Of a DNA stretch of 64,000 nt, positions 1 to 24,800 are shown one piece after another (the first letter of the stretch is position 1; every line of letters starts with the position of its first letter). Location of the stretch: assembly GCF_965638725.1 (NCBI RefSeq), contig NC_134951.1:310001-374000 (forward strand), in the 5' to 3' direction. Source of the DNA: Aptenodytes patagonicus (taxonomy: Eukaryota > Chordata > Aves > Sphenisciformes > Spheniscidae). The notes under the pieces are model-generated. The model was not told the origin of the DNA and did no database searches. It saw only the letters and a program-made list of their open reading frames with translations. A program made the translations under genes and the position numbers.

Positions 1-667
1 GGCGGGCGAGGCCGGAGGTGGTGGCTGTTGCGGGGGGACGAAGCAGTGGCAGCGGGGTGGGTGGCGGTCGTTCGTCCCGGGACGAGCAGAGCCGGGGCCC
101 GGGTGGGCGCGGGGTGACTCTCGCGGCGCAGGGCTCCGGTCCCCGCGGTGGGAAGGTTAAGAGCCGGGAGGAACGGCAGGGCCTGTCACGCCCCGGCCTC
201 GGTCGCCCGCGATCTCGCCGTCGGGGGGAGCGGGAGCGAGGCGGGGAGCGGAGGACGGCCGAGGCGCAGCGGTGCCCGGAGGAGCCGGGCGGGTTCCATG
301 TTTTTCCAGGCGAGGATCGGAACTAAGCGGTAGTGGGGAGAAAAAAGGAAGTCCCCTCCCTGCCTGGGGACATCTCGCCTGGCTCCTGACGCGACGGCTC
401 CCGCGCTCGGGGGCCGCCTCCTACACCCGGCACCCTGCGGCCCTGCCCGCCCCGAGGACCCACCGCGGGGCCTACCCCTGCACGAGCAGCGGAGCCCGGA
501 CCTCCCCGCAACGGGTCCGCACCGGCCCCGCCGGTAACGGGACCCCCAACAGCCGAGTGCCGATACGACCCGCGCCGCCTCCTCCCCATCAACCACCAGC
601 TCTGGCCTCGCCACGGCCCCGCCCACCCCCAAGGGCCCCCGCCCCGCTCAGCTCAGCTCAGCTCAGC
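1..667. other. GC-rich CpG-island-like DNA at the left edge, no gene recognised
   Basis: Very GC-rich and dense in CpG. Reading frames are open on both strands, but none resembles a known protein, and open frames in such composition are expected by chance. A short pentamer run (AGCTC, about five copies) lies at 646-669, just past the 3' end of the first U1 gene. The stretch could be the promoter and 5' end of a gene lying to the left, but no splice-bounded coding exon could be supported. Confidence 0.4.
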
Positions 668-680
668 TCTGTCCTTGCAC
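668..680 (-). terminator. U1 snRNA 3' box (minus-strand copy)
   Basis: Read on the minus strand, GTGCAAGGACAGA begins 9 bases after the last U1 nucleotide. It fits the vertebrate snRNA 3' box (GTTT, short spacer, AAA, purine, then AGA) in position and in its 3' half, but less well than the plus-strand copy at 6030. The Integrator complex uses this element to cleave the primary snRNA transcript. Confidence 0.55.
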
Positions 681-689
681 CGCCCGGGC

Positions 690-853
690 CAGGGGAGAGC
701 GCGAACGCAGTCCCCCACTACCACAAATTATGCAGTCGAGTTTCCCGCATTTGGGGAAATCGCAGGGGTCAGCACACCCGGAGTGCAGGGGATGAGCCTC
801 GCCCTGGGAAAACCACCTGCCTGATCATGGTGTCTCCCCTGCCAGGTAAGTAT
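690..853 (-). ncRNA. RNU1: U1 spliceosomal snRNA (164 nt)
   Basis: On the minus strand the gene opens with ATACTTACCTGGCAGGGG, whose ACTTACCT pairs with 5' splice sites. All expected parts follow: stem-loop I, the GTTTTCCCAGGGCGAGG region, GGGAAACTCGACTGCATAATTT leading into the Sm site AATTTGTGG, and the closing stem ending CTCCCCTG. The length is exactly 164 nt. By eye it is base-for-base identical to the plus-strand copy at 5858-6021. It has the distal and proximal promoter elements and a 3' box at the usual spacings, so it looks like an intact Pol II snRNA gene and not one of the common U1 retro-pseudogenes, which lack flanking elements. It would encode the RNA of U1 snRNP, which selects 5' splice sites and suppresses premature polyadenylation. 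Confidence 0.95.
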
Positions 854-894
854 GCCCCCACACCGCCCCCGCCGCACCACCGCGCGCACCACGC

Positions 895-1072
895 ACGCTC
901 ACCACACGGACACGCCCCGACGACACACAACACCACAGCCACCGCGCGCCGCCTCACGCGCCCCACGCCTCCGCCACGCGCAGCGCCCACGCGGCGACCG
1001 CGCACGCCCGCGGCCGGCCGCGGCTTGGCGCGTGGGGCTCCAGGCAGGCCCCGCGCGGTGGCTGATCTGCAT
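895..1072 (-). promoter_or_regulatory. U1 promoter: octamer-like DSE and probable PSE
   Basis: On the minus strand ATGCAGAT (1065-1072) is one base from the octamer ATGCAAAT and lies 212-219 bases upstream of the U1 start, the usual place of the distal sequence element. About 40-60 bases upstream, GTGTCCGTGTGGTGAGCG (near 895-915) is in the proximal sequence element position and recalls the mammalian U1 PSE. There is no TATA box, as expected for Pol II snRNA genes. Confidence 0.6.
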
Positions 1073-1119
1073 GGCCACGCCTCCCCCCGTACGGCCCCGC
1101 CCCTGTCGGCCCGGAGCGG

Positions 1120-1839
1120 CGCCGGCGGGGCGGGGCGCGGCGCTGCACGGGGGCGCGGGGCGGGGGAGGGGGCTCCGCTCAGTTTCCAGCGCCGGGATCG
1201 GTACATAACGGGCAGCGCATTGACCGACGTCCTCTGCCCGGAACGTCTTCGCTCCCGCTGCGCCGCTGCCGGGGGCTGCTGCCCCGCGCCCCCCCGCGAG
1301 CAGCCGGCACGCACCGAGAGCCGCTCCGCTCTGCCGGCACCGCCGCTCTGCGGGCACCGGGGCTCGTCTCACCGCGGCCGGGAGGCCGGCACGGCGTCAC
1401 CGCAGCACCCGCCCCCGTCCCGCGGCAGCGGCCTCGGCGGCAGCTGGGACGAGCCGCTCTGGAAGTCCCGGCGACGGGTCTGATGGCGATGAGTCCCGGT
1501 GGCAGGAGCCCCGGAGCCGGCGGGAAGGTGCCCTCCCGGCCCCCTCTGCGTGCCGAGAAGGGCTCGGGGAGGCGCGGGGGGGTGGGGGGGCTGTCCTGGC
1601 CACAGGGACCGCGAAACAGTCGGGTTTACAATCTTCGGTGTAAAGAGAAAAAAGGGCAGCAGAGCGGCTCCCCGGGGTTTCGGGAGAGCAAACCTCAAGC
1701 TGCTCGGGGAGCCCCTGCGCAGCGTCCCGGGGGAACCTGCCTGCGAGGGCTCAGGAGCCCGTGGGAGCGGGGCGGTTTTTAGGAGCCACCTTTAAAAGCC
1801 CGGGAGCCGGCAGTCCCAGGGTGTCCCAAGTCACACGGG
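1120..1839. other. GC-rich spacer, no gene recognised
   Basis: CpG-dense sequence between the left U1 gene promoter and the CR1 element. No coding exon, RNA gene or repeat could be supported. Frames across 1180-1500 are open on both strands without family resemblance. Confidence 0.4.
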
Positions 1840-3825
1840 GCGGGAGACCAGCCGGGCCGACCAGGGACCTCCTCGTGGAGCTCGGGGGGAAGAAGACACG
1901 GCACCGTCTCTGGAGGCGAGGTCAGGCTTCACAGGAGGATCACGGGGCCGTGTGGTTCGCACGTGTGGGGAAAAAACATGAAAGGCCAAAGCTCAGCTGG
2001 AGGTGACGCTGGCCAGTGCCGCGTCAGACAAGAAAGGCTTTTTTAAGCCCCTTAACAGCAAGAGGAGGCCTAAGGAAAACGTTGGACCGACACTTGTTGA
2101 AGATGGACACCTAGCAAACAGGGGTGAAGAAAAGGCAGACGTGTTCAGTGCGGTTTTTGCCTCAGTCTTTAATAAGGCTGATAGGCCTTGGGCTGCCCGG
2201 TCCCCTGAGCTGGGGGACCACGGCTGCGGGAACAGTGGCTTTCCATTTGCGGACACTGCAGTTGTCAGGGACCGGCTGTATCGGCTGAATGTCCACAAGT
2301 CCATGGGGCCTGATGGGGTTCATCCCAGAGCACTGAAGGAGCTGGCGGATGTCATGGCAAGTCCCCTCTCGATCATCTGCCAAAGGTCTTGGGAGCCTGG
2401 GGAGGTCCCCGCTGACTGGAAGCTGGCCAACGTTATCCCAGTTGACAAGAAGGGCGTGAGGGAAGATCCGGGAAACTACAGGCCGGTGAGACTAACCTCA
2501 GCACCTGGAAAAATTACAGAGAAGAGCATACTGGGTGCTATTGAAAGGCATTTGAAGGACAATGCCATCATCAGGCACAGTCAACGTGGGTTCACAAAGG
2601 GAAAGGCCTGTCTAACTACTTTGATACCCTTCTATGATAAGGTCACCCGCCCAGTGGATGAAGGGAAGGCGGCAGATGTGGCTTTTCTGGATTTCAGTAA
2701 GGCTTTTGGTCCTGTCCCTCACAGCATCCTTCTGGACAAGTTGTCCAACTGTGGGATGAGCAGGTTCACGGAGCGCCGGGTGAAGAACTGGCTGGAGGGC
2801 AGGGCTCAAAGGGCTGCACTGAATGGGGCTACATCTGGCTGGAGACTGGTCACCAGCGGTGTTCCTCCGGGCTCAATCCTAGGGCCAGTGCTGTTCAATA
2901 TATTTATCAACGATCTGGATGCAAGAGCTGAAGGCACCGTTAGCAAGTTTGCTGACGATACCAAGCTGGGGGGTACTGTTGACTCTCTCGAGGGACAGGA
3001 GGCCTCGCAGAGGGATCTACGTAGCCTGGGGCATTGGGCAATCATCAACGGCATGACATGTAACAAGAACAAATGCCAGATTCCGCACCTGGGACAGAGT
3101 AACACCAAGCACAAGTCTAAACTGGGAGAGGAGTGTCTGGAGAGCAGCCCTACAGAAAGGGATCTGGGGGTGCTGGTCAGCAGCAGGGTCAATAGGAGCC
3201 AGCAGTGTGCCCTGGCAGCCCAGAGGGCAAACCGCATCCTGGGGGGCATCAAACACAGCATAACCAGCCAGTCAAGAGAGGGGATTGTCCCGCTGTATTC
3301 AGTGTTGGTGCAGCCTCACGTGAAGTACTGTGTGCAGTTCTGGGCCCTCACCATTTGAGAAGGATGTGAAGGGTGTCCAGAGGAGGCCAACAAAGCTGGT
3401 GACGGGGCTGGAAGGCATGTCTTCTGAGGAGCGGCTGAGGACTCTGGGTTTGTCTCGTTTGGAGAGAAGGAGGCTGAGGGGTGTCCTCATTGCTCTCTAC
3501 AGCTTCCTGAGGAGGGGATGTGGAGAGGGGTGTGCCGATCCCTTCTCCTTGGGATCCAGGGACAGGACGCCTGGGAATGGCTCAAAGCTGCGCCAGGGGA
3601 GGTTCAGACTGGACATGAGGAAGCATTTCTTTACCGAGAGGGTGGTCAAACCCTGGATCAGGCTTCCTGGAGAGGTGGTCGGTGCCCCAAGCCTGTCAGT
3701 GTTTAAGAGGCATTTGGACAATGCCCTTAACGACATGCTTTAACTTGTGGTCAGCCCTGAAGCGGTCAGGCAGTTGGACCAGATGATCCTTGTAGGTCCC
3801 TTCCAACTGAACCACCCTACCCTTC
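1840..3825 (+). mobile_element. CR1 LINE, 5'-truncated, with long reverse-transcriptase frame
   Basis: A single frame runs 451 codons from 2003 to 3358 and carries the CR1 ORF2 signatures in order: SMGPDGVHPRALKEL, PADWKLANVIPV, NYRPVRLTS, AFLDFSKAF, GVPPGSILGPVLFN, the catalytic FADDTKLGG, and the C-terminal LGVLVSS and CVQFWA motifs. The frame then shifts once near 3345 and continues (3330-3743) through [30 protein letters not shown] and FKRHLDNAL. The 3' tail (CTTGTAGGTCCCTTCCAACTG, about 3790-3810) is typical of CR1, but the short ATTCTATR-type terminal repeats are not seen. The 5' edge is approximate. The element lacks ORF1 and most of the 5' region, so it cannot move. The long surviving frame suggests a moderate age. 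Confidence 0.9.
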
Positions 3826-4323
3826 CCCTACCTTTCCCCTTTTATCCCTGAGCAGGACGGCACACGGTGTGCAATACCCCTGGGGTCGGCTGTCCCGGCT
3901 GGGTCCCCTCCGGGCCCTTGCCCACCCTAGCTGCTGCTCGGGGGTGCAGGGGACGCCCTGGGGCAGTGCCGGCACCTCTCACCAGCAGCGGAAGCGTGGG
4001 GCATCACCAGCCCTGTGCCAGCCATGTGCAGGGCAGAGCGCAGCACTGCCAAAACTGCTGTGCCAAAAGGTGACTCCATCCCAGCCGAGCCAGGCACCCG
4101 ATCAGCTGTGTCTTGAGATACGCTGACACTTTACTGACGTGGCCATTAGCTCGGTAGCTTCGCTAAAGCTCTCCCTCGCTCTCATCCACCCCAGGTTAAC
4201 ACTGGGAGCAGAGAAATAACCGGGCGACAGGCACAGAAGAGACGTCTGGCGCAAAGCAATCCTGCGGTGCAGCTGCCACCCCCCGGCTGGGGTGGGCCCT
4301 GTGGGGCGCGAGAGCGAAGGGGC
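3826..4323. other. Spacer between CR1 and the LTR, nothing recognised
   Basis: Moderately GC-rich sequence without recognisable coding exons or RNA genes. Two short overlapping frames near 3870-4126 have no family resemblance. Confidence 0.3.
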
Positions 4324-4806
4324 TGTGCCGGGGTTGGAGAAGAAATTTGATTGACTGTATTCTTCTCTCTGAATAGTCCCGTTTAGCACTAGTAGCTAAA
4401 GCAGTTGAAGCCTTAGGCCGCAAGAGCTGACCGAGAGTAAACTTTTTGATAAAACTAATGCTGCAAACACAGAACTGGCTGAATCCGGCAGATACGAGCG
4501 GAATGAAGAAGATAAGGACCAAGGAGACAATTCCAAGAGAATGAGGTCACTCCAGAAGGCGGCCAGCCAAGCGACAGTGAAAACCAGTAAGAAAACAAGA
4601 GACCACCGACCAGAATTAAGCGACTGGACTTGGGGATCGAGTGCTGGGTGGTACGAGTATAATTGGGGGGGGTGATCTGGGGTAGGGGTCCCTCTCCGGA
4701 GGCACCCAGCTCGAGCTGTAACCCAAGAACCAATAAAAGAGGAATTGGAAACCTTCACTCGGACTTTACCTTAACCAGCGGGATCCTAGGGTCGGACCCT
4801 GTCACA
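4324..4806 (+). mobile_element. Probable solo LTR of an endogenous retrovirus (fossil)
   Basis: A 483-bp block begins TGTG and ends CACA, the inverted ends expected of a retroviral LTR. It is clearly less GC-rich than its surroundings. Near its 3' end it has an AATAAA polyadenylation signal (about 4733-4738), preceded by a TATAAT-like stretch near 4657. The flanking five bases (GGGGC before, GTGGC after) agree at four of five positions, compatible with an old target-site duplication. No internal retroviral genes are present, so it would be a solo LTR left by recombination. The family is not identified. An unrelated AT-richer sequence remains possible. Confidence 0.45.
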
Positions 4807-5591
4807 GTGGCCGGCGTGCACAAATCCATAACAGCCGGCTGTGATGGCTGCACCCAGAGCCTTGTGCCGGCAGTGGAGGGAGCTGAGCATCGCTGGCCAG
4901 GTTCCTCGGGGGGGTCTGGGTGCCATCTCAGCCCCTTCCCCTGCACCCACCCCGCCACCCCGAGCGCTGCCGCTGTGGCTGCCTCCAGCGCTTCAGTTCA
5001 AGGGAGGGGGGGCGCGGCAGGATGGCACCGAACCCATCCCCGTCCCGTCCCGTCCCGTCCCTGTGCCCGGATCGTCATCGTTCTCAAGGGCAGAGGCTTT
5101 TAAGGCCCCTAGAAGGGACCCAGCTCCATGGGGGAGGAAACAGTAAGAAATCCTCTCCCTCTGCGGATGAGGGACGTGTCCGCGTGTCCTCGGACGCCAG
5201 GAGCCCTCGTGCCACCGCCGGTCGGAGCGGCTGACCCTGCGCTGTCCTGCCCAGCCACGGACGTACCCGACGGTCCAGGGGCAGGAGCCGCAGGGATGGA
5301 CGTTTCCCCAGGTCCCGCATTTGCGGGGGGCGACGCTTGTTCCCCCCAACCCCCCCTTTCCTCGGCAACGCTCGCTCTGCTGCCCGGCTCCGCCAGACAC
5401 GAATCGCTGGTCACGGAGGCCGTTGCGCGGCAGTTGCGCATTCCCCGTCCTTCTGCCGGGTCTTCTAAATTCGGGAATTCAAACCCTGTGACGAGCCGGG
5501 CCGGGCCGGGCCGGGCCGGGCCGGGCCGTCGGCGGGTCCCCCCTGCCCACGGCGGGGCGGGGCCACGTGGACCGCGCCGCTGCCGGCAGAG
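4807..5591. other. GC-rich spacer with short tandem repeats
   Basis: No gene recognised. It holds a (CCCGT)n run at about 5039-5062 and a GGGCC-type run of about five units at 5500-5528, directly before the right U1 arm. Open frames on both strands reflect base composition. Confidence 0.4.
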
Positions 5592-5638
5592 CCGCTGCGG
5601 GCCGACAGGGGCGGGGCCGTACGGGGGGAGGCGTGGCC

Positions 5639-5817
5639 ATGCAGATCAGCCACCGCGCGGGGCCTGCCTGGAGCCCCACGCGCCAAGCCGCGGCCGGCCG
5701 CGGGCGTGCGCGGTCGCTGCGTGGGCGCTGCGCGTGGCGGAGGCGTGGGGCGCGTGAGGCGGCGCGTGGTGGCTGCGGTGTTGTGTGTCGTCGGGGCGTG
5801 TCCGTGTGGTGAGCGTG
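5639..5817 (+). promoter_or_regulatory. U1 promoter: octamer-like DSE and probable PSE
   Basis: ATGCAGAT at 5639-5646 (one mismatch to the octamer) lies about 215 bases upstream of the U1 start. GTGTCCGTGTGGTGAGCG at about 5798-5815 occupies the -60 to -43 position of the proximal element. These are the same elements, at the same spacings, as in the minus-strand copy. Confidence 0.6.
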
Positions 5818-5857
5818 CGTGGTGCGCGCGGTGGTGCGGCGGGGGCGGTGTGGGGGC

Positions 5858-6021
5858 ATACTTACCTGGCAGGGGAGACACCATGATCAGGCAGGTGGTT
5901 TTCCCAGGGCGAGGCTCATCCCCTGCACTCCGGGTGTGCTGACCCCTGCGATTTCCCCAAATGCGGGAAACTCGACTGCATAATTTGTGGTAGTGGGGGA
6001 CTGCGTTCGCGCTCTCCCCTG
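5858..6021 (+). ncRNA. RNU1: U1 spliceosomal snRNA (164 nt), second copy
   Basis: Starts ATACTTACCTGGCAGGGG and ends CGCTCTCCCCTG, exactly 164 nt. The 5' splice-site pairing segment, the stem-loops, the Sm site AATTTGTGG and the terminal stem are all present. The sequence is identical to the 690-853 copy on the other strand. Compared with the human U1 I remember, differences fall mainly in loop regions (for example GATCAGGCAGG and CTCATCCCCTGC), as expected for an avian U1. An excellent 3' box follows. The CAD start codon is about 500 bases downstream on the same strand. Confidence 0.95.
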
Positions 6022-6029
6022 GCATGGCG

Positions 6030-6043
6030 GTTTCAAAGGCAGA
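6030..6043 (+). terminator. U1 snRNA 3' box
   Basis: GTTTCAAAGGCAGA begins 9 bases after the U1 3' end and matches the vertebrate 3' box consensus in full. It directs Integrator-dependent 3' cleavage of Pol II snRNA transcripts. Confidence 0.85.
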
Positions 6044-6516
6044 TTACAGGTCGCGTTCCAGCAGGTTGTCGTGACCGGCGGAATCCTCCCTAATTTGTTA
6101 TCAGCACCCCGCCGTATTCGGGCTTCCCTGTACCGTGCTGGCGCCATGGTCCTGCCGCACCGCCGAGCCCGAGCTCGGGGCTGGCTGCGCTCGGGTCTCC
6201 GTCTCCAGCGGACTCTCCCGGCTGCGCTCCGCCATTCCGCTGCTGTCCCGCGATCGGGTCCCGGGCCGCTGTAGGCGGCGGAGCCGGCGCGCCCGCTCGG
6301 CGCTGCCCCGCGGCGCCCCCACCCGCCGGGCGTCCGGTGAACCAGGTGCTGCGGCCGGGCCGCCGCGTGCCGCCCCGCCACCGCCCCGCCCCGCCCCGCC
6401 GCGGGGGCTGGCCCGGCCCGGCCCCGCCCCGGATCCTCCCGCCGCCGCGCTGCACGCGCCTCGCTCGGTCGCCGCCGCCGCCGCCGCGGATCCGCTGGAG
6501 CGCACGTGGAGCCGCC
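6044..6516 (+). promoter_or_regulatory. CAD promoter and 5' UTR region with Myc/USF E-box
   Basis: A TATA-less CpG island precedes the CAD start. It contains several CCCCGCCCC GC boxes (about 6374-6432) and a perfect E-box, CACGTG, at 6503-6508, nine bases before the ATG. Mammalian CAD is a classic Myc target through a CACGTG just downstream of its transcription start. That the avian element serves the same role is an inference from sequence and position. The transcription start itself cannot be placed. Confidence 0.6.
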
Positions 6517-21805
<15,289 letters not shown>

Positions 21806-24800
21806 ATGGCGGCGCTGTGGAGGGGCTGCGGGCGGCTGCTGGCGCGGCGGCCGTGGGCTGCACAGGCGCTCACCGCCGGTAAGGGGCGGGGGCGGGCCGG
21901 GGAGGGCCCCTGCCCCCCCGCAGCGCCGGCCCTGCCGAGCCGAGCCTGTCCCCCCCCACCCCTGCAGCCGGGCACGCCGTGTCCCCCACCTCTTCCCCCC
22001 CCCCCCCCGGCTCAGGGCCCGCCCCCCCCCCCCCCGCGGCACACAGCCCCCCACCCCCTGACACAGCCCCTCACCGCCGTAACGCAGGGCCCCCTTGCCC
22101 TGCTGTTGTGGGCACTGTCGCCCCCTGGTGGGAAGCAGGGCAGGAGCCCCACGGGCGGGGGGGGGGTCCCGGTGCCTCAGGGGTCCATCCTTAGTGGGGA
22201 GGAGGTGCTGCCTTTCCCCCAGGCTCAGCGGGGAGCAGGGGCCTGCCATGCATTCCGCTGGGTGAAGGGCCCTGGCCCACTCTGGGCTCGGGATCTGCGT
22301 TGGGGGCCTGCACTGGAGCCATGAGGTCTAATGGGGGGCTGTAAGGAGGCACAGCCCTGAAGTGATCTTCTACGGTTCAAGGACTCGCTCCAAAACACTG
22401 GGTGGAGGCTGTTTTGCGAAACCTCTTCCCCCCGGGCAGGGATGGATGCTGGGACACGGCACTGGGGGGGGTTCAGTGGGCTGCAGCCTCCGCCCAAGGG
22501 CTCAGCCAGCGCAGCACGGGGCCGAGCCTCCCTCAGGTGGGCTGCCAGTACTTGGCGGCGAAGGCTTTGGCTTGAGTTGGGTGCAGAGGTGCTGCCTGGG
22601 GAGAGCCCCTGCCTCTGAAAGGCTCCTGGGGCCCTGTACGGGTGATTTAATCTCCCTAACAGCGTTGCTGTTTGCAGGGCTGGGAGGGACCAGCGCTGGC
22701 AGGCAGCTCCGCGTGCCCTAAGGACGCTCTCTCTGCGTGGGCAGCTGCTGCAGGCAGGGATGCTCCTGCCCCCGCTGGCCCAGGGCTCGCGGTCCTGAGC
22801 AACAGGCAGCTCTGCCTCCCCACTGCCCACTCCACCCACACGGGGCTGAGGCTGGTTGGCAGGAAAGTCCATCCTGCCTGTGCCATGTGTGCACGGAGCC
22901 ATGCAGGGGTATGTGTGGTGCGGGCTGGCTGGAGCGGGGTTCCTGCACGCTCCCCTCTGCACCCCCTGCTTGCAGCCTTCCCTGCCGCCCCTGCTCCCCC
23001 ACCAGCCATGCTGCTTGCAAGTAACCAGCCCAGGATGCTGGAAAAGCACAATGTGGGGTCTGGGGATGCCCTACTGTGCTGGGGAGCTGGTGTGGGTGCT
23101 GGGGGGCTCCACTCAGCGTGCAGCCGCTGGCCCTGCTCCCTGTCGGGGTGGCAGCACGTTGCCCTACCTGCCAGGCTGCTGGGGTCCTGCCAGGCCACCT
23201 CACTGTTCCCGCTGTTATTTTTATCCAATTTGATGGAGTCTATTGCCTGGCAACTGCTGCACCGTGTGCTGTGCATCCTCCCCTTGATTCCTGGAGGGAG
23301 GCCAAGGTGGAGCTGGGAGGGCTGCCCAGGACCAGCCCTCGCCCTCCCTGGCAGCCCCTGCCTGCTGCTGTAGCAGGCTTGGTGCAGCCCGCAGCCCCAG
23401 GCTGGCTCTGGGCTCCAGCTCTACCTGTTGCTTCTTCATGTCAGAGCTGACCCTGCTGCGCTGAGGTGCAGTCCCCCAGTTCCTCGGGGCCCTGGCAGGC
23501 CCGGGGAGTGCTGGGCCGTGCCTGTGGGGGTGCACAGCCACCCAGCATAGCTGCTCTGTGTGACTGGTTGGTCCAGCGCTGGATGCGGTTGCTGCAGCTG
23601 AGAAGAGGCTCTGCCTTCGGGCCTGGATGTCTCCCTGCCTGCAGTGTGGGGGCCCAGGCGCAGCCCCTGTGCCACGGTGCAAGGCCGTGACCGTGGGAGC
23701 ACAGCCGTTCCTCCGGGGCAGGGGCAGCGCTGCTGGAGGCCGAGCTTTCCTGCTCTCCTTGTAGCTTCAGCAAGTAATTCCTCTGTCCGAGGCCAGGCTC
23801 AGCCCCTTACTGCCAGCCACGCCGTGGTCCATGCGGAGGAGGCAGGCCCCCCTGGGCCCTGCATCGGACAGCCACAGGAGGGCTGAGCAGGTTCCAGTTC
23901 TGCCTTCGCTTGCTGCTCGCGGGGCCGCCGGTGCTGCCGTTCCCCCGGGTGGAGCAGAGCCCCCAGCTGGGGCCAGGCCAGGGAGGTTTGCTGGCAGTTG
24001 GCTGTGCCTGGTGTGTCCAGCTGCGCTCGCCTGCCGAATCCCTGTCCCGCCTGGCGGCGAGAGCTGCGAGGTCAGGCAGGGCTTTGCCTCCTGCATCCCA
24101 GGCCCCGGGCCAGGATGCCAGCAGGGCCTGGGCAAGGCAGTGACCTTGCCTGCGGAGAGCAGCCCTGCGCTCCCGTGGTGGTGATGCAGCCTCCAGCTGC
24201 CAGCCAGCGAGGCCCGCAGGGGACGCAGACGGTGTGGCCTACTTAGGCTTGGGCCCGTTTCAAAGTCCTGTGGCCGTGGCAGCAGCAGCCTGTGGGATCG
24301 GCCAGGCGCCCCCCGGCTCCCGGGCTCGGCCTGGCTGGGGGCAGCGCGCTGCCCACTGCGTCCTGCCTGCTCACGGCACCGCTCTGCACTGAGACGGTGA
24401 GAAAGTGCCCCCCCCCCAGCTCGGGTGGCTGTGAGCTGGGGAGCCCTCACCCTTCTCAATGGCTGCATCCAGCGCTTCCGTGCAGGCGTGGTGCTGCCGT
24501 GCGCGTCGGCTCTTCCCAGCCTGGGGCAGGATGTTGCAAGCGGCAGCAGGGCCTGGCAGAGCTGCGGGGTCAGCCAGGGGCTGTTTCCTGTGTTCGGGGT
24601 GTGGGGCGTAGCTGGGGGCTCCAGCCCCGTGCCGGAACCATGGCAGGGCCATGCCGGTGTTGCCCTGGGGCAGGTGCAGCGTGGGTGGCGAGTGGCGCTG
24701 GTGCCAGCCTGGGCGAGCAAAGTTGTTGTGGGGGGCTTGGTCCGGGCGCACTCCCAGGCCTGGGCAGGGGTGCACAGACAGGCCTGTCCCCTGTGGCAGC

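Larger units (their letters stand above)
690..1119. repeat. Left arm of U1-bearing inverted repeat
   Basis: This arm is the inverted copy of 5592-6021: position x pairs with 6711 minus x, with no net insertion or deletion. The 164 transcribed bases match perfectly, and the roughly 265 bases of 5' flank differ at about three positions by eye. Similarity fades just upstream of the octamer-like element, and downstream it covers little beyond the 3' box. The preserved unit is therefore a whole snRNA gene with its promoter, as expected from gene conversion between paired copies. Confidence 0.85.
5592..6021. repeat. Right arm of U1-bearing inverted repeat
   Basis: Inverted partner of 690-1119. The two arms are separated by about 4.5 kb that includes the CR1 and the probable LTR, so the paired copies have stayed nearly identical despite later insertions between them. 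Confidence 0.85.

Noticed and set aside
1-667. First exon of ATRAID or SLC5A6, the human left neighbours of CAD
   Set aside because: No recognisable peptide or splice-bounded frame supports either gene.
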